A program made the position numbers and the translations under genes. Below, in pieces: positions 6,497 to 12,469 of a DNA stretch of 12,469 bases. The first letter of the stretch is position 1; each line of letters begins with the position of its first letter. The notes beneath the pieces are model-generated. The model made no database searches and was not told where the DNA came from. It saw only the letters and a list, made by a program, of their open reading frames with translations. The DNA comes from Saccharofermentans sp. (lineage in GTDB: Bacteria > Bacillota_A > Clostridia > Saccharofermentanales > Saccharofermentanaceae). Where the stretch lies: NCBI GenBank assembly GCA_024695565.1, contig JAILHX010000146.1, positions 1 through 12,469 on the forward strand. The letters run 5' to 3'.

Positions 6497-7711
6497 ATGG
6501 AAAGATATAAAGAACGTTTTAGCAAATACGAGAAGAATAGATGGACCGGACTTACGATCTCCCTCTGTATCGTAGTGGTCTTCTATATGCTGGTCTCAAA
6601 TGTCAGCAATCTCAAGGGGTTCTTTGATTCTTTCTTCGCGATTACATCAACGGTGATCATCGGTGCCGTAATTGCTTACACGGCAAATCCTTTCGCAAGC
6701 TTTCTATACAAGCACATTGAGAAGAAATTCAAGGAAGAACACAAGAACAGGGCATGGGTCTTATGCGCTGTTATCTCCCTTACATCAATGATGCTTATCA
6801 TCGTCGGACTGATTGCTCTCATCACTCCGAGACTTATCGAGAACATCACCGCATTTGCAAGAGGACTCACAGGTTACATAAACAGTTTCAAGGATCTGGT
6901 AATGACATCGGAGCTTGAAGATGAATATAAGATGAGTATCATCGGTTTTGTCAACGAACAGACTGATCTGACGGCACTTGTCAGCAAGGCCTTTGGCGGC
7001 AATGAGATCACACCGGGCTGGGTATTGAGCTTTTCTGCAGGCATCGGTTCCAAGGCTTTCAGCTTCATGATCGGTGTTATCCTTGCTTACTATTTCCTCT
7101 GTGCCAAGAAGAAACTCATCGATACCCTGGGCGAATTCTTCTATCTCATTATTCCTACCAAGCACTACACTGACTGGAAAAACATCTGCAACAGACTTAA
7201 TTCGATCTTCTCGAGATTCATCGTATGTGAACTTGTTGATGCCCTTATCGTAGGTGTTGTAAATTCAGTCTTCATGTTCGCAACGGGAATGCCTTATGCG
7301 GTATTCTGTTCCGTTGTTGTTGCACTTACAAATCTCGCACCGACATTCGGACCTTTTGTCGGAGCATTTATCGTTGCCGTTATCCTGCTTCTTGCAAAAC
7401 CTGATGCGGTCATCATATGGCTCGTGTTCACTCTTGCACTGCAGCTTATCGACGGCTATGTCATCAAGCCTAAGCTCTTTGGTTCGGCACTCAACGTACC
7501 GCCGTTCCTCGTTCTTGTATTCCTTGTTGTAGGCGGCAAGATCTGGGGCGTCCCGGGCGTGCTTCTGGCAATCCCGCTCGCTGCTATCCTGACCTACATC
7601 TATAAGGAGATCGTAGTTCCCTGGCTCAAGGACAGAAAGACCGTTAAGGATAACAACAGGGCCAAGGAGAAGGCCGAAGCTGAGAAGAAGTCCAAAACAA
7701 AGGCAGAATAA
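6497..7711 (+). CDS. AI-2E family transporter (TqsA/YdiK-like membrane protein)
   Basis: This is a polytopic inner-membrane protein of the AI-2E family (formerly UPF0118). Characterised members export the quorum signal AI-2 or act as cation/proton antiporters, so the substrate here is not known. Hydrophobic segments lie at about residues 18-36, 46-62, 85-109, 180-201, 244-265, 267-300, 304-323 and 336-372. Family landmarks are TNLAPTFGPFVGAFIVAV (278-295), DGYVIKPKLFG (319-329) and GGKIWGVPGVLLAIPLAAIL (346-365). The tail from about 376 is a charged, Lys/Glu/Ala-rich cytoplasmic segment. At 404 residues it is slightly long because of this tail. No ribosome binding site precedes the ATG, and TGA at 6482-6484 blocks any earlier in-frame start. 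The next Met (residue 31) lies within the first membrane helix. The start therefore appears real and leaderless. Confidence 0.9.
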   Translation: MERYKERFSKYEKNRWTGLTISLCIVVVFYMLVSNVSNLKGFFDSFFAITSTVIIGAVIAYTANPFASFLYKHIEKKFKEEHKNRAWVLCAVISLTSMMLIIVGLIALITPRLIENITAFARGLTGYINSFKDLVMTSELEDEYKMSIIGFVNEQTDLTALVSKAFGGNEITPGWVLSFSAGIGSKAFSFMIGVILAYYFLCAKKKLIDTLGEFFYLIIPTKHYTDWKNICNRLNSIFSRFIVCELVDALIVGVVNSVFMFATGMPYAVFCSVVVALTNLAPTFGPFVGAFIVAVILLLAKPDAVIIWLVFTLALQLIDGYVIKPKLFGSALNVPPFLVLVFLVVGGKIWGVPGVLLAIPLAAILTYIYKEIVVPWLKDRKTVKDNNRAKEKAEAEKKSKTKAE

Positions 7712-7733
7712 GTTCTGCCTTTTCGTCATTTTT
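7699..7733 (+). terminator. Rho-independent terminator overlapping the stop codon of the AI-2E gene
   Basis: AAAGGCAGAA (7699-7708) and TTCTGCCTTT (7713-7722) are a perfect 10-bp stem with a 4-nt loop, TAAG. The stop codon TAA (7709-7711) lies in that loop. TTTTCGTCATTTTT provides an interrupted U-tract. Translation to the last codons would melt the stem, so terminating ribosomes could influence termination. Confidence 0.8.
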
Positions 7734-7758
7734 AAGTTGAATAAGGGAGGGTAATAGT

Positions 7759-9339
7759 ATGTCAGTATGTCCTAATTGCGGAGCAATGAGCAACGGCGGA
7801 AGATTCTGTGAGAACTGCGGAGCAGCGCTTCCTGCAGAGCAGCCTACACAGCCCGTTCAGCCCGCACAGCCGGTACAGCCGGTATATCAGCAGCATGCCC
7901 AGCCCGTTCAGTCAGTACCCGTACAGCCTGTATACCAGCAGCCTGCCCAGCCCGTTCAGGTGCCGGTACAGCCTGTTTATCAGCAGCCCGTATATCAGAA
8001 CCCTGCTGATTCCCAGCAGGTCATCAAGCCTGTATACCAGCAGCCTGTCTATATGCAGCAGCCTGTCTATATGCAGCAGCCTAATCAGGGCTATCAGTCC
8101 CAAACCGCTTATAAACCGAGAACGGTTTTGAATGGTGCCTGTGTTGCAGGCTTTATCCTTGGCATTGTGGGACTTTTTACTTTTGGTATTCCCAGTTTTA
8201 TCGGCTTTATCGTAAGCACCATCGGTGTGATAATCGCCTTTGTTAAGAAACAGAAGGGTAAAGTACTCGGTATCATCGGCATCGTTCTGTCTCTTGCCAT
8301 GGTTATAGGATGGATCCTGTTTATCGCTAATGCCGATAAGATCAGTGATGCTTTGGGGAAGAGTTCAGGTGAAGAAGGTCAGTCTTTTGAGGAGTGGCTC
8401 TTTAATGACTCATATGAAGGTAAGATAGAGATCATCAGTGAGACTGAGTGGATCGAGAAGTACAGCGGTTCGTGCCTGATCTTTGAAGCAGATGACAACT
8501 TCAAGTATTACAGAGACTATAGGGATCTGACCAATTACTATTATTCAGGTACTTATGAGATCTATTTCGGTTATGAGGGAATGGATGTGATCGAACAGCG
8601 GTACGGTCAGTACGGTTATACGGCTGATGATATCTGTGAACAGATCGACAATGAGCGCAGCGTACACGGAGTCAAGGAATTCATGGTGCTTGTCATCCAT
8701 AACGACGGATGCTGGATAGATGGTGAGAACACGATCGATCTTAAATGGGACAACGTATATATGGGTTACTATGATGAGAACCGCAATATCATGGATCTTA
8801 CTTATCTTGAAGACGGCATGGGTTATACATTCGTTGATGCATATAGTTTTGACGAATCAAGCATCGTAATGCCTGATTTTGACGCTACGGATGCTACAGA
8901 ACCTGATGATGGTCTCTGGGGTAATGAGACTGTAGGTTTTGTTGAACTCTATCAGGGTGAATGGGAAGACTGTGATGAAGAAGACGATATGGGTTATGCA
9001 TATCTTGACTGTATCCAGAAGTACGATCCTGATACAGAGACCAGGATCCAGCTGTCTGTTATCTCAGGTGAGTACGATCCTTCTCTTGCCTACGATATGG
9101 CAGAAGAATTCAAAGACTATATGTGGGATTACGGTTGTTCGGTAAGTGATGTGGTAGAGACTACCATAGGCGGTTATGAGGCTTATACTGTAGAGGCGAT
9201 GTACGAGTCAGGTGAATATCTGACTGCATGGTTCTTTGTCGATGAAGATCTCAGAATGCACTATATCACGGTGTTGTACTATGACAGTGATATGGATTCA
9301 TATGATATGGTAAGTGACACTTACGTCTTCGAAAAGTAA
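7759..9339 (+). CDS. Zinc-ribbon membrane protein with a repeat linker and large acidic domain, unknown function
   Basis: I do not recognise this 526-residue protein as a named family. Residues 4-20 are a zinc ribbon (CPNC-x9-CENC). Residues about 28-118 are a low-complexity linker of degenerate PVQPVYQQ and AQPVQ units. Residues 126-192 hold hydrophobic segments (about 127-141, 143-162 and 168-191) with the Gly/Ile-rich look of DUF4190-type membrane regions. The remaining 330 or so residues are polar, strongly acidic and rich in Tyr and aromatics, split by a DATDATEPDD linker near 375-384 into two possible globular parts. With three membrane passes the zinc ribbon would be cytoplasmic and the acidic part extracellular, suggesting a sensor or envelope role; this is inference. 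AGGGAGGG (7744-7751) supports the ATG. Flanking terminator and promoter signals suggest a single-gene unit, but I found no convincing promoter in 7712-7758. Confidence 0.8.
   Translation: MSVCPNCGAMSNGGRFCENCGAALPAEQPTQPVQPAQPVQPVYQQHAQPVQSVPVQPVYQQPAQPVQVPVQPVYQQPVYQNPADSQQVIKPVYQQPVYMQQPVYMQQPNQGYQSQTAYKPRTVLNGACVAGFILGIVGLFTFGIPSFIGFIVSTIGVIIAFVKKQKGKVLGIIGIVLSLAMVIGWILFIANADKISDALGKSSGEEGQSFEEWLFNDSYEGKIEIISETEWIEKYSGSCLIFEADDNFKYYRDYRDLTNYYYSGTYEIYFGYEGMDVIEQRYGQYGYTADDICEQIDNERSVHGVKEFMVLVIHNDGCWIDGENTIDLKWDNVYMGYYDENRNIMDLTYLEDGMGYTFVDAYSFDESSIVMPDFDATDATEPDDGLWGNETVGFVELYQGEWEDCDEEDDMGYAYLDCIQKYDPDTETRIQLSVISGEYDPSLAYDMAEEFKDYMWDYGCSVSDVVETTIGGYEAYTVEAMYESGEYLTAWFFVDEDLRMHYITVLYYDSDMDSYDMVSDTYVFEK
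7846..8085 (+). repeat. Degenerate coding tandem repeats (PVQPVYQQ-type linker)
   Basis: Imperfect repeats built on CAGCCCGTTCAG and CCTGTATACCAGCAG modules fill this stretch of the zinc-ribbon gene. It includes one exact 18-bp tandem duplication, CAGCCTGTCTATATGCAG at 8041-8058 and again at 8059-8076. All units keep the reading frame, so gain or loss of a unit would alter linker length without breaking the protein. Confidence 0.85.
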
Positions 9340-9359
9340 TTAACTGTTGACTTTTCGAA
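9328..9359. repeat. Inverted repeat across a stop codon and the trp promoter region
   Basis: TTCGAAAAGT (9328-9337) and ACTTTTCGAA (9350-9359) are a perfect 10-bp inverted repeat with a 12-nt spacer. It begins in the last codons of the zinc-ribbon gene and overlaps the probable -35 of the trp leader (9347-9352). The following bases are not a U-run, so it is at best a poor terminator. An operator or an mRNA 3'-end stem is possible. Confidence 0.5.
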
Positions 9360-9375
9360 CGATCAGTATTATTGT
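9347..9375 (+). promoter_or_regulatory. Probable promoter of the trp T-box leader
   Basis: TTGACT (9347-9352) is 17 bp from TATTGT (9370-9375), matching 5 of 6 and 4 of 6 consensus bases. The start would be near 9382, just ahead of Stem I of the T-box. An exact TTGACA occurs at 9376-9381, but nothing like a -10 lies at the right distance from it. A small inverted repeat, ATTGTT/AACAAT (9371-9376 with 9383-9388), surrounds the predicted start. Confidence 0.45.
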
Positions 9376-9389
9376 TTGACATAACAATC

Positions 9390-9644
9390 AAACCGTTGAT
9401 GCGGAGATAAAGATAGTAGCAGGCCCTACAGAGAGCTTCAGATGCTGAGAGTGAAGCGGGAACCGGATTATCAAATGGACCGCGGAGGGTGCATTAAATG
9501 TGCAACGTACGACTCGCGTAAGCAGTCCGGGATATGTTGGTATCCTATGAGTGGCGTCTCACAAACGCAAGGCCAGGGTGGCACCGCGGATTTTAGTTAA
9601 TTCGTCCCCGGCAGGAACACTTAAATTCCTGCCGGGGATTTTTT
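9390..9644 (+). promoter_or_regulatory. Tryptophan-specific T-box riboswitch
   Basis: This leader reads the charging state of tRNA-Trp and lets transcription continue into the trp genes when tryptophan is scarce. Stem I contains the AGATAGTAG (GA-motif) region (9411-9419), the AGAGAG and distal stem GCTTCA/TGAAGC, and a specifier loop ending at the Trp codon UGG (9476-9478). The T-box sequence AGGGTGGCACCGCGG (9575-9589) carries UGGC (9579-9582), which pairs with a tRNA ending GCCA. The expected discriminator of bacterial tRNA-Trp is G, so the two specificity determinants agree. The antiterminator's 3' partner CGTCCC (9603-9608) overlaps the 5' arm of the terminator. Stem boundaries are approximate. 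Confidence 0.93.
9605..9644 (+). terminator. T-box-controlled attenuator/terminator
   Basis: TCCCCGGCAGGAA (9605-9617) and TTCCTGCCGGGGA (9626-9638) form a perfect 13-bp stem with an 8-nt loop, followed by six Ts (9639-9644). Its first bases are shared with the antiterminator, so the two structures exclude each other. The trpD ribosome binding site begins 21 nt after the U-tract. Confidence 0.93.
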
Positions 9645-9682
9645 ATTTCCGGCAGAGAGCCAACCGGAAGGAGAAAAAGAAA

Positions 9683-10708
9683 ATGATTAAGGCGGCAATT
9701 GAGAAGATCGTAAACAAGGAAGACCTCACTTACGAAGAGGCTTACGAGACAATGAACGAGATTATGAGCGGTATGTCCACGTCGACACAAAACGCGGCAT
9801 TCCTCGCTGCACTGTCTACAAAGAGCGCAAGATTCGAGACCATCGATGAGATCACAGGATGCGCTGCAGCAATGCGTGAGCACGCAATGAAGGTCGATAA
9901 GGGCGGCATGGAAGTCCTTGAGATCGTTGGAACAGGCGGAGACAGGGCAGGAAGCTTTAACATCTCCACGACATCCGCATTCGTTGCAGCATCAGCAGGC
10001 ATCAAGATCGCAAAGCACGGCAACCGTGCAGCATCTTCCAAGTCAGGTACAGCCGACTGCCTTGAAGCACTCGGAGCAAACATCAACTTGGAGCCCGAGA
10101 AGTGCGTCGAGCTTCTTAAGGAAGTTGGCTTCTGCTTCTTCTTTGCTCAGAAGTATCACACATCAATGAAATATGTAGGACCTATCCGTAAGGAATTAGG
10201 ATTCAGAACAGTTTTCAATATTCTGGGACCTTTGACAAACCCCGCAACACCTGACTTTTATCTTTTGGGTGTTTACGATCAGTATCTTGCAGAACCCATC
10301 GCTCATGTATTAAAGTCTTTGGGTGCTAAGCGTGCCCTGGTCGTATACGGCGAAGATAAGCTCGATGAGATCTCCGTATCTTCAGAGACATTCGTAGCAG
10401 AGCTCAAGGCTGACGGAACGATCACCACATATGAGATCAAGCCGGAAGACTTTGGCTTTGCAAGAGGCAAGAAGGAAGACATCGTAGGTGGTACACCTGC
10501 AGAAAATGCTGAAGTTACAAGAGGCATCCTCGAGGGAAAGATCACTGATGTAAGAAAGAGCGTTGTATGCATGAATGCAGGCGCTGCTATCTATGCTGCA
10601 GGCAAGGCTAAGACTATAGAAGAAGGCGTCGGCCAGGCCAAGCACCTGATCGAGAGCGGCGAGGCACTTGCAAAGCTCAACCGTTTTGTTGAAGCATCAA
10701 ATAAGTAA
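9683..10708 (+). CDS. trpD: Anthranilate phosphoribosyltransferase
   Basis: TrpD joins anthranilate to PRPP to give phosphoribosyl-anthranilate, the second committed step of tryptophan synthesis. The 341-residue product has the PRPP-binding GTGGD (83-87), NISTTS (93-98) and [21 protein letters not shown] in pieces across 111-131. The anthranilate-site region [18 protein letters not shown] follows, then the metal-binding DE pair D228-E229 in [17 protein letters not shown] (9665-9672) lies 10 nt before the chosen ATG. The frame stays open upstream to 9551, but that extension would run through the T-box terminator and lacks a matching ribosome binding site, so I reject it. TrpD is a stand-alone protein here, not fused to TrpG, and is the first gene of the operon. 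trpC follows after 18 nt. Confidence 0.97.
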   Translation: MIKAAIEKIVNKEDLTYEEAYETMNEIMSGMSTSTQNAAFLAALSTKSARFETIDEITGCAAAMREHAMKVDKGGMEVLEIVGTGGDRAGSFNISTTSAFVAASAGIKIAKHGNRAASSKSGTADCLEALGANINLEPEKCVELLKEVGFCFFFAQKYHTSMKYVGPIRKELGFRTVFNILGPLTNPATPDFYLLGVYDQYLAEPIAHVLKSLGAKRALVVYGEDKLDEISVSSETFVAELKADGTITTYEIKPEDFGFARGKKEDIVGGTPAENAEVTRGILEGKITDVRKSVVCMNAGAAIYAAGKAKTIEEGVGQAKHLIESGEALAKLNRFVEASNK

Positions 10709-10726
10709 TTATCGGAAGGATAGACC

Positions 10727-11512
10727 ATGTCAGATATTCTCGAACAGATAGCAGAGCATAACAGAAAGATATACCTTGACAGAAAGCTCGACGTATCTCT
10801 TTCAAAGGTAATGGACAAGGCTTATGCCATGCCCGGAACAGGCTTTGAATTCGAGAAGAAGCTGGCAGAAGAGGGCATGAGCTTTATCTGCGAGTGCAAG
10901 AAGGCTTCACCTTCCAAGGGCATCATCGCGCAGGACTTTCCTTATCTTGATATCGCGAGAAGCTACGAGAAGGCCGGTGCTTCCTGCATCTCGGTCCTCA
11001 CCGAACCCAAGTGGTTCATGGGGTCTCTTGATTACCTGGAAGAGATCGCTTCAGAAGTCAGCATTCCTGTTCTCCGCAAGGATTTCACGATCGACGAATA
11101 CATGATCTATGAGGCAAGGGCAAGAAAGGCTTCGGCAGTGCTTCTTATCTGCTCGATCCTTGATTCAAATACGCTCGGCAAGTATATAAGGCTCTGCGAT
11201 GAATTGGAGCTCTCGGCGCTTGTTGAAGCACACGATAAGAATGAGTGCGACATGGCTCTGGGCGAAGGCGCAAGAGTGATAGGCGTTAACAACAGGAACT
11301 TAAGAGATTTCACGGTAGATCCCACAAATTGCTTAAGGCTCAGAGATTATATAGGCGATAAGGCTCTTTTCGTTGCCGAGAGCGGCATAAAGAGCAGGAA
11401 AGATGTAGCAGAATTGGAGCGCTCGGGAGTCGATGCCGTCCTTATCGGCGAGTCGATGATGAGAGCAGAAGATAAGACAGAGTTTCTGAATTCTTTGAAA
11501 GGAATATCGTGA
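10727..11512 (+). CDS. trpC: Indole-3-glycerol-phosphate synthase
   Basis: TrpC closes the indole ring, converting carboxyphenylamino-deoxyribulose phosphate to indole-3-glycerol phosphate with loss of CO2 and water. The (beta/alpha)8 barrel is complete at 261 residues. Likely catalytic residues, by comparison with the Sulfolobus enzyme, are E56 and K58 in CECKKASPSKG, K118 in LRKDF, E167 in LVEAHD, N188 in GVNNRNL, and E218-S219 in AESGI. The phosphate-binding end VLIGESMM (238-245) is typical. A cysteine replaces the usual hydrophobic residue on each side of E56, which is unusual but probably tolerated. GGAAGGA (10714-10720) precedes the ATG. TrpC is separate from TrpF, unlike the fused enterobacterial protein, and its stop codon overlaps the trpF start. 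Confidence 0.97.
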   Translation: MSDILEQIAEHNRKIYLDRKLDVSLSKVMDKAYAMPGTGFEFEKKLAEEGMSFICECKKASPSKGIIAQDFPYLDIARSYEKAGASCISVLTEPKWFMGSLDYLEEIASEVSIPVLRKDFTIDEYMIYEARARKASAVLLICSILDSNTLGKYIRLCDELELSALVEAHDKNECDMALGEGARVIGVNNRNLRDFTVDPTNCLRLRDYIGDKALFVAESGIKSRKDVAELERSGVDAVLIGESMMRAEDKTEFLNSLKGIS

Positions 11513-12120
11513 TGTTTGGCACAGAACTTAAGATCTGCGGACTCTCGAGACTTGAAGACGTTATTGCCGTAAACAGACACGGTGCCGATTATGCAGGCTT
11601 TGTCTTTTTCAAGAAGTCGAAAAGATACATAGATCCCTACCAAGCCGGTGAGTTGATTGAACTCTTAAGGTCTGATATAAAGTCTGTTGGTGTTTTTATG
11701 GACGAGCCTTTAGACAGCGTTATCTCGGCAGCAAGACTCAGCGGCGTTGAGATGATCCAGCTCCACGGACATGAGTCAGACGAATATGTCGAGTACGTCA
11801 AAAGAACTCTGGGACGCCCGGTTATCAAGGCATATAAGGCTTCTGAAGGGGGTGCTCTTGAGAAAGCTGCCGCAAGTAATGCCGACTATGTCATGATCGA
11901 TTCAGGCGCAGGCTCAGGCAGGAAGTTAGACTGGAGTATCTTAAAGGATTTCAAGAGGGATTATTTCCTCGCAGGAGGCCTTGATCCCGAATCCGTCGGA
12001 GAAGCGATCAGAATGCTTGAACCGTTCGCAGTGGATGTGAGTTCAGGTGTCGAGACAGACGGTATAAAAGACGAGAAGAAAATAGCTGAGTTTATCAAAG
12101 CAGTAAGATACGGGAGGTAA
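11512..12120 (+). CDS. trpF: Phosphoribosylanthranilate isomerase
   Basis: TrpF performs the Amadori rearrangement of phosphoribosyl-anthranilate to the substrate of TrpC. From the ATG at 11512 the protein has 202 residues and a TIM barrel. The expected general base is C9 in LKICGL and the general acid is D130 in [15 protein letters not shown]. Other family marks are [12 protein letters not shown] (30-41), QLHGHES (83-89), LAGGL (153-157) and VDVSSGVE (174-181). The ATG shares its A with the trpC stop (TGATG), implying translational coupling. A GTG three bases earlier (11509) would add one Met, but AAAGGA (11498-11503) is better spaced for the ATG. Its stop codon overlaps the trpB ribosome binding site. 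Confidence 0.96.
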   Translation: MFGTELKICGLSRLEDVIAVNRHGADYAGFVFFKKSKRYIDPYQAGELIELLRSDIKSVGVFMDEPLDSVISAARLSGVEMIQLHGHESDEYVEYVKRTLGRPVIKAYKASEGGALEKAAASNADYVMIDSGAGSGRKLDWSILKDFKRDYFLAGGLDPESVGEAIRMLEPFAVDVSSGVETDGIKDEKKIAEFIKAVRYGR

Positions 12121-12122
12121 AT

Positions 12123-12469
12123 ATGCCTGATTCAAAAGGAAGATTCGGAATACACGGTGGACAGTATATCCCTGAGACTCTGATGAATGCTGTAATAGAG
12201 CTTGAAGAGGCTTATAACCATTACAAGAACGATCCTGAGTTCAATAAGGAACTTACGGAACTGTTAAATGAATATGCAGGACGTCCGTCGAATCTCTACT
12301 ATGCAGAGAAGATGACAAAGGACTTGGGCGGCGCGAAGATCTACCTCAAGAGGGAAGACTTAAACCACACGGGTTCACACAAGATAAATAACGTTCTTGG
12401 TCAGGCTCTCCTTGCAAAGAAGATGGGCAAGACCAGGCTCATCGCAGAGACCGGCGCAGGCCAGCACGG
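12123..12469 (+). CDS. trpB: Tryptophan synthase beta subunit (N-terminal part, cut by window end)
   Basis: TrpB is the PLP enzyme that condenses indole with serine to give tryptophan, normally in an alpha2-beta2 complex with TrpA. The window holds the first 115 residues. The opening [15 protein letters not shown] is the classical TrpB (type 1) start. [14 protein letters not shown] and [17 protein letters not shown] follow, with the PLP-binding lysine at K87, the same number as in the Salmonella enzyme. The last visible residues, IAETGAGQH, belong to the conserved substrate-binding loop. CGGGAGG (12111-12117) overlaps the end of trpF, and only two bases separate the trpF stop from the ATG, so coupling is likely. 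trpA is expected next but is not in the window. Confidence 0.97.
   Translation, partial: MPDSKGRFGIHGGQYIPETLMNAVIELEEAYNHYKNDPEFNKELTELLNEYAGRPSNLYYAEKMTKDLGGAKIYLKREDLNHTGSHKINNVLGQALLAKKMGKTRLIAETGAGQH

Noticed and set aside
7265..7729. 154-residue minus-strand ORF opposite the AI-2E gene
   Set aside because: It lies wholly opposite a well-supported membrane protein gene, has low-complexity charged sequence, and no family resemblance or ribosome binding site.
7846..8085. CRISPR-like or intergenic repeat array
   Set aside because: The repeats are in frame, degenerate and encode a Pro/Gln-rich linker. There are no regular unique spacers.
9376..9381. Exact TTGACA as the -35 of the trp leader
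   Set aside because: No -10-like hexamer lies 16-18 bp downstream, and the start would fall inside Stem I of the T-box.
9551..9682. Upstream extension of the trpD reading frame by 44 residues
   Set aside because: The extension is translated from the T-box motif and its terminator, has no ribosome binding site and is not TrpD-like. The ATG at 9683 has GGAAGGAG at proper spacing.
11509..11511. GTG start for trpF
   Set aside because: It adds a single Met, and the ribosome binding site would be only about 5 nt away. The ATG at 11512, overlapping the trpC stop, fits better.

Overview
The window is a stretch of bacterial chromosome from the Clostridia/Bacillota side of the tree. The main grounds are a four-cysteine ribosomal protein L32 next to der, strong AGGAGG-type ribosome binding sites, intrinsic terminators, and a tryptophan T-box riboswitch controlling trp genes. 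Codon use is even across all genes, and I see no transposase, integrase, phage gene, tRNA, rRNA or CRISPR array. All recognised genes lie on the + strand. I cannot name the genus from this sequence.

Positions 1-6116 are housekeeping: the end of rpmF (L32), a terminator, der (ribosome-assembly GTPase), typA/bipA (translational GTPase), mltG (peptidoglycan terminase) and a U32-family protein of the TrhP type (tRNA U34 hydroxylation). The last three are spaced 32-34 nt apart and may be one operon. The mltG-U32 adjacency is like the Bacillus subtilis yrrL-yrrO region, but without the methyltransferase gene between them.

Positions 6117-6496 hold no conventional gene but are dense with signals. 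There is an extended -10 promoter inside an inverted repeat, a 21-codon ORF with a near-perfect Shine-Dalgarno that is predicted to be locked in a hairpin, further small stems, and a strong terminator. Together they look like a self-contained transcript of about 235 nt, and this is the best candidate here for something undescribed. It is followed by a second extended -10 promoter placed so close to the next ATG that the mRNA should be leaderless. That mRNA encodes an AI-2E-family membrane protein (6497-7711), which ends in a terminator overlapping its own stop codon.

Positions 7759-9339 encode an unrecognised membrane protein: an N-terminal zinc ribbon, a Pro/Gln/Val/Tyr repeat linker, hydrophobic segments and a large acidic C-terminal part.

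From 9340 to the end is a tryptophan biosynthesis operon. A promoter and a T-box leader (specifier UGG, acceptor-pairing UGGC) precede trpD, trpC, trpF and trpB, the last cut off by the window edge. These genes carry anthranilate through to tryptophan. trpE and trpG are not at the head of this operon, so anthranilate synthase must be encoded elsewhere or anthranilate obtained otherwise.
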